From assembly GCA_963556255.1 (NCBI GenBank), contig OY744606.1:77632641-77696640 (forward strand): 64,000 nucleotides of DNA. Reading direction: 5' to 3'. The number at the start of each line of letters is the position of its first letter. The stretch's first letter is position 1. This DNA is from Allolobophora icterica. Its lineage: Eukaryota > Annelida > Clitellata > Crassiclitellata > Lumbricidae. The notes beneath the pieces were generated by a model. It was given only the letters and a program-made list of their open reading frames with translations, did no database searches and was not told the origin of the DNA. Made by a program: the position numbers and the translations under genes. Positions 62,101 to 64,000 of the stretch are shown here, piece by piece.

Positions 62101-62649
62101 AATGTAATATAACAAGAAGAGCCGTCCCATACGCTTATTTGTAATCACTATCTCAAAATTTCTGAAGCACTAGTTAAAAGCATATGTACCTCTAATAATA
62201 ATAATTAATAATGATGATGACGAGTTCTCTGCCCGAAGGCAGGTTCATTGGCTTTACGCCACCCGGGGATGAAACGAGTGAGGTGGTTTCCCGTTGCCTT
62301 CCTCACAGACAATTGTGGGTGAGCAACTTGTCCAAGGTCGCTCGCTACGCAGTGGCGTGAGGTAGATTCGAACCTGCAACCTTTCGGTTACAAAGTACAG
62401 AACATATCACTACACCACCGCGTCCCACTGACTAGTTAATAATTAATAATGATAATATTTTATTCCAGGTTTTCGGAATTGCAGAACCGCATTGCGACGC
62501 AATGTCTTCAGTTGCATGGTGGTTTTGGTTACATGTGGGAATACCCGATCGCAAAGGCCTTTGTTGATTCACGTGTCACGCCAATCTATGCAGGAAGTAA
62601 CGAGATCATGAAGGAGCTGATCGCTCGGTGCATTGTGGCTGACAAATAA
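53138..62649 (+). CDS. ACADL: long-chain specific acyl-CoA dehydrogenase, mitochondrial
   Basis: Complete in nine exons, phases consistent: 53138-53202, 54606-54794, 55021-55051, 57293-57399, 59433-59597, 60172-60403, 60851-61066, 61922-62049, 62469-62649; 437 residues (human ACADL 430). MFSKLKTLSLLKRVSTATGK is a mitochondrial presequence. The acyl-CoA dehydrogenase signature AMTEPGAGSD is residues 178-187, its Ser split by an intron; the second signature QLHGGFGYMWEY starts at 392. The catalytic base of the LCAD/IVD type is the Glu of PQERL (residue 298), and the MCAD-type site near the C terminus is Ala/Gly here (IYAGSNEIMKEL), as expected for LCAD. It would oxidise long-chain and branched acyl-CoAs to trans-2-enoyl-CoAs, passing electrons to ETF in the matrix. 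Homotetramer in mammals. Introns 4-5 are loaded with minisatellites. Confidence 0.96.
53405..53592 (-). mobile_element. tRNA-derived SINE, family A, variant 3' end
   Basis: CCTGCTTCCAAAGTTCAGAAG, GAGCATCTGTGGCGCTGAGC, and a degraded reversed head ending CTACCGTACCCC. In ACADL intron 1. Confidence 0.7.
53915..54105 (+). mobile_element. tRNA-derived SINE, family B, partial
   Basis: AGATTTCTGCTCCTCCTG, CCAACTCAGCTATAGTGAG, ACACTTCATACTTATGGCTG; lacks the tRNA head. Confidence 0.65.
54330..54535 (-). mobile_element. chimeric SINE: family B body with another tRNA-like head
   Basis: The left part (CAACTTCATTTTCTTATCC, GGTGGCCTGCTC) is family B. The right part (GAGGTAGATTCAAACCTGC, TACACAGCACAGAACATACC) matches the head found at 62340-62425 instead. 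Confidence 0.55.
57920..58745. repeat. minisatellite, 32-bp unit, ACADL intron 4
   Basis: About 25 tandem copies of a unit like GATATCAAGGTAAACTTTAG plus CTCACATGATAA (step of 32 bases, e.g. 58201 to 58233). Copies alternate between GGTCAACTTCAG and GGTAAACTTTAG subtypes, so there is a higher-order pattern of two. Confidence 0.9.
58860..59110. repeat. minisatellite, about 60-bp unit, ACADL intron 4
   Basis: Four copies of TATGAAGGTAACCTTAGCTC with AGGAAGGTAAACTTCAGCCC; the sub-units share the AGGTAA-CTT-AGCTCA theme of the preceding 32-bp array, so it probably derives from it. Confidence 0.85.
59690..60170. repeat. two pyrimidine-rich tandem arrays filling ACADL intron 5
   Basis: 59690-59785 repeats CCATCTCTGGAATTTCCCTT about four times (23-bp step). 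59875-60165 is a short-unit array of TTTCCTACATTTTCTTACA words that ends at the acceptor (CATTACAG) of exon 60172-60403, extending its pyrimidine tract to about 290 bases. The long Phe/Leu/His frame reading into the exon is spurious. Confidence 0.85.
61085..61205 (-). mobile_element. tRNA-derived SINE, family A, truncated
   Basis: ATCTGCATTTATTAAGCATA, ATTGATTGGTGGTACTAAGC, CCATACACAGTAACCATC; stops before the head and is followed by LINE sequence. Confidence 0.65.
61230..61790 (+). pseudogene. LINE C-terminal remnant with 3' UTR
   Basis: In the + frame the end reads LRDRPHNFNLPDKDSRNFIS then HMLFANSY and stop (61709), which resembles the C-terminal tail seen in many CR1/L2-type LINE ORF2 proteins. 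Upstream are traces of WNSLP-like sequence (TGGAACTCCCTTCCCTTGG). It ends AATAAACGAATATAAACAT. In ACADL intron 7. Confidence 0.65.
62205..62425 (-). mobile_element. tRNA-derived SINE, other family
   Basis: Read on the - strand the head is GCGGTGGTGTAGTGATATGT with box B GCAGGTTCGAATC; the body includes GGGAAACCACCTCACTCG. The head matches the right end of the chimera at 54330. It precedes the last ACADL exon. Confidence 0.6.
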
Positions 62650-63071
62650 CCACTCTACTTGGCCTTCAGTCTCTGCCATAAATCAGAAAAGCGTTGTGTT
62701 ATCTCTCTTTGCTGAACATATGAGTGACGCTAAGACTGTAGGGAAGTAGCGAGGAGCATTATAATTATGAAATCATTACCAATTTAGGCAACTCTTGGAC
62801 AACGGAGAAATTACGACGAATGTTAGATGTTTGTTGGTTACTTTTGTAACTGTAATCGTAATATCTAAATTTCTAAAGCGCTTCTCTAAAGCGAAGCACA
62901 GGGCATCAGCTTATTCACAAGCACTTTCGGTGATTTAAGAGCACTTTCGGTGATATAAGAGAAGCCGGTTTTCTTTACTGTTTTTTCTGTCCCGGTTTTA
63001 TCATTTGGAGTAGTTATGCTGGTTTCTGCGTGTACCGAGCATGAGACCGGTGATATTTAGGTTTTATTTAC

Positions 63072-63077
63072 AATAAA
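63072..63077 (+). terminator. ACADL polyadenylation signal
   Basis: AATAAA about 420 bases after the ACADL stop, followed at 63093-63108 by a GT-rich stretch (GTGCGTTTGCTGTGTCG), the expected downstream element. Confidence 0.7.
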
Positions 63078-64000
63078 GTATATCTTTTTCCCGTGCGTTT
63101 GCTGTGTCGTAATGCAGTCCTACAGTCATCGTACGATGATAAAAGTTCTGATACACTTGCCTATACAGATTAGCTGATATATTATGTGCTTACACAATTT
63201 AGCCATAGTTCTCCGTTTACAAATCGACCATATGCAATCTGAAAAAGTGAATCCATCTGCACAGATGTGATGATGTTTGAAGGATAATTCATTTCGGTTC
63301 TCTGTATTTTAACCATAAAGTAAATATTGGTTACTGTGATTAAACATAAATTTGTTAAGCGGCAATATATAATGACCAAGCATTTATTGACGGTACTGAG
63401 CAGCTGTGAGTGAATGACTTGCTCAAGGTCCCTACACTAGGCTACACAGTAGCTGTCTCACGGGAGGAGACTCGAACCAGTACGCTGCACATTACCAGGC
63501 AAGCGCTCTAACCAGTTGTTTACCGTATCCCACGGTAATATCGTGAACTCCATATTCTTGAGCATCAATTGTCAAAGTCAGTGGAAGCCCATTTCGGCTT
63601 ATTTGAGACAACGGACCATATGATTTCTTTGTTCACTGCCTCCACGGTTCAGGATTCCTGATGACGATGATGATTGATGATGATGATGATGACGTTGATG
63701 ATGATGATATTCGTTTATTGTTTACAAAGTAAACCACATGCTGACAAACCACAGCATGTAGGTAATGTTGAACATAATGTTCGGAAAATGAAGTCTCACA
63801 AGTCCTGACTAAAATGTAGCTACAAGCCTCCATCGACTGATAACAACGACCTGACTGATACCTTTAGAAGTCATCGGATTAGATTAGATTTGTTAAGTGT
63901 TTTGAACCCCAGAGGTCTAGATGATGGCTGTGCCAACATCTACATGTAAACATTTCTCTGTAACGACCGTAGTGTGCCTCGAGCATAGGCCTATATCTGG
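63078..64000. other. intergenic region downstream of ACADL
   Basis: No gene seen. It holds a reversed family A SINE at about 63345-63535 (TGACCAAGCATTTATTGACG; reversed head CAAGCGCTCTAACCAGTTG) and an ATG/ATC microsatellite at 63658-63712. Confidence 0.6.

Overview
This is a eukaryotic (animal) genomic window: AT-rich, with short exons in long introns, GT/AG splice signals, polyadenylation signals, and abundant SINEs, MITEs, LINE remnants, minisatellites and microsatellites. There is no sign of operons, CRISPR or bacterial genes. Gene content (PRC1, a TTC31-like gene, PYROXD2, ACADL) fits a bilaterian. Intron sizes and the dense tRNA-SINE/hAT-MITE load suggest a marine invertebrate, perhaps an echinoderm or hemichordate; that last step is only a suspicion.

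Layout. (1) 230-1976, + strand: last four coding exons of PRC1, the antiparallel-microtubule bundler of the spindle midzone. (2) 4603-29988 (possibly to 30919), - strand: a 21-exon chain (22 with a tentative first exon) that I rebuilt by matching splice sites and reading phase. It encodes a protein with the order J-like domain, acidic stretch, Lys/Arg-rich helix, three TPRs, UBA, disordered linker, RRM, CCCH zinc finger. The helix and TPR parts resemble vertebrate TTC31; the complete domain set is the most interesting protein in the window. (3) 35572-48468, - strand: complete PYROXD2 in 15 exons (577 aa). (4) 53138-62649, + strand: complete long-chain acyl-CoA dehydrogenase ACADL in 9 exons (437 aa), divergent from PYROXD2. 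Both (3) and (4) look like mitochondrial flavoproteins.

Mobile DNA fills introns and intergenic gaps. Several elements can be delimited to the base from terminal inverted repeats (TIRs) and target-site duplications (TSDs): hAT-type elements at 6181-6437, 11123-12206, 18563-18974, 31117-32029, 36246-37810 (with a decayed transposase), 39669-40029 (nested in another TIR element), and 49077-51749 (which splits a GAT microsatellite in two); and a Mutator-like element at 33019-33894 with 9-bp TSDs, long internally repeated TIRs and a transposase C-terminal fragment. At least three tRNA-derived SINE families, CR1/L2-like LINE remnants and several minisatellites make up most of the rest. Many long open frames are artefacts of repeats and are listed as rejected.
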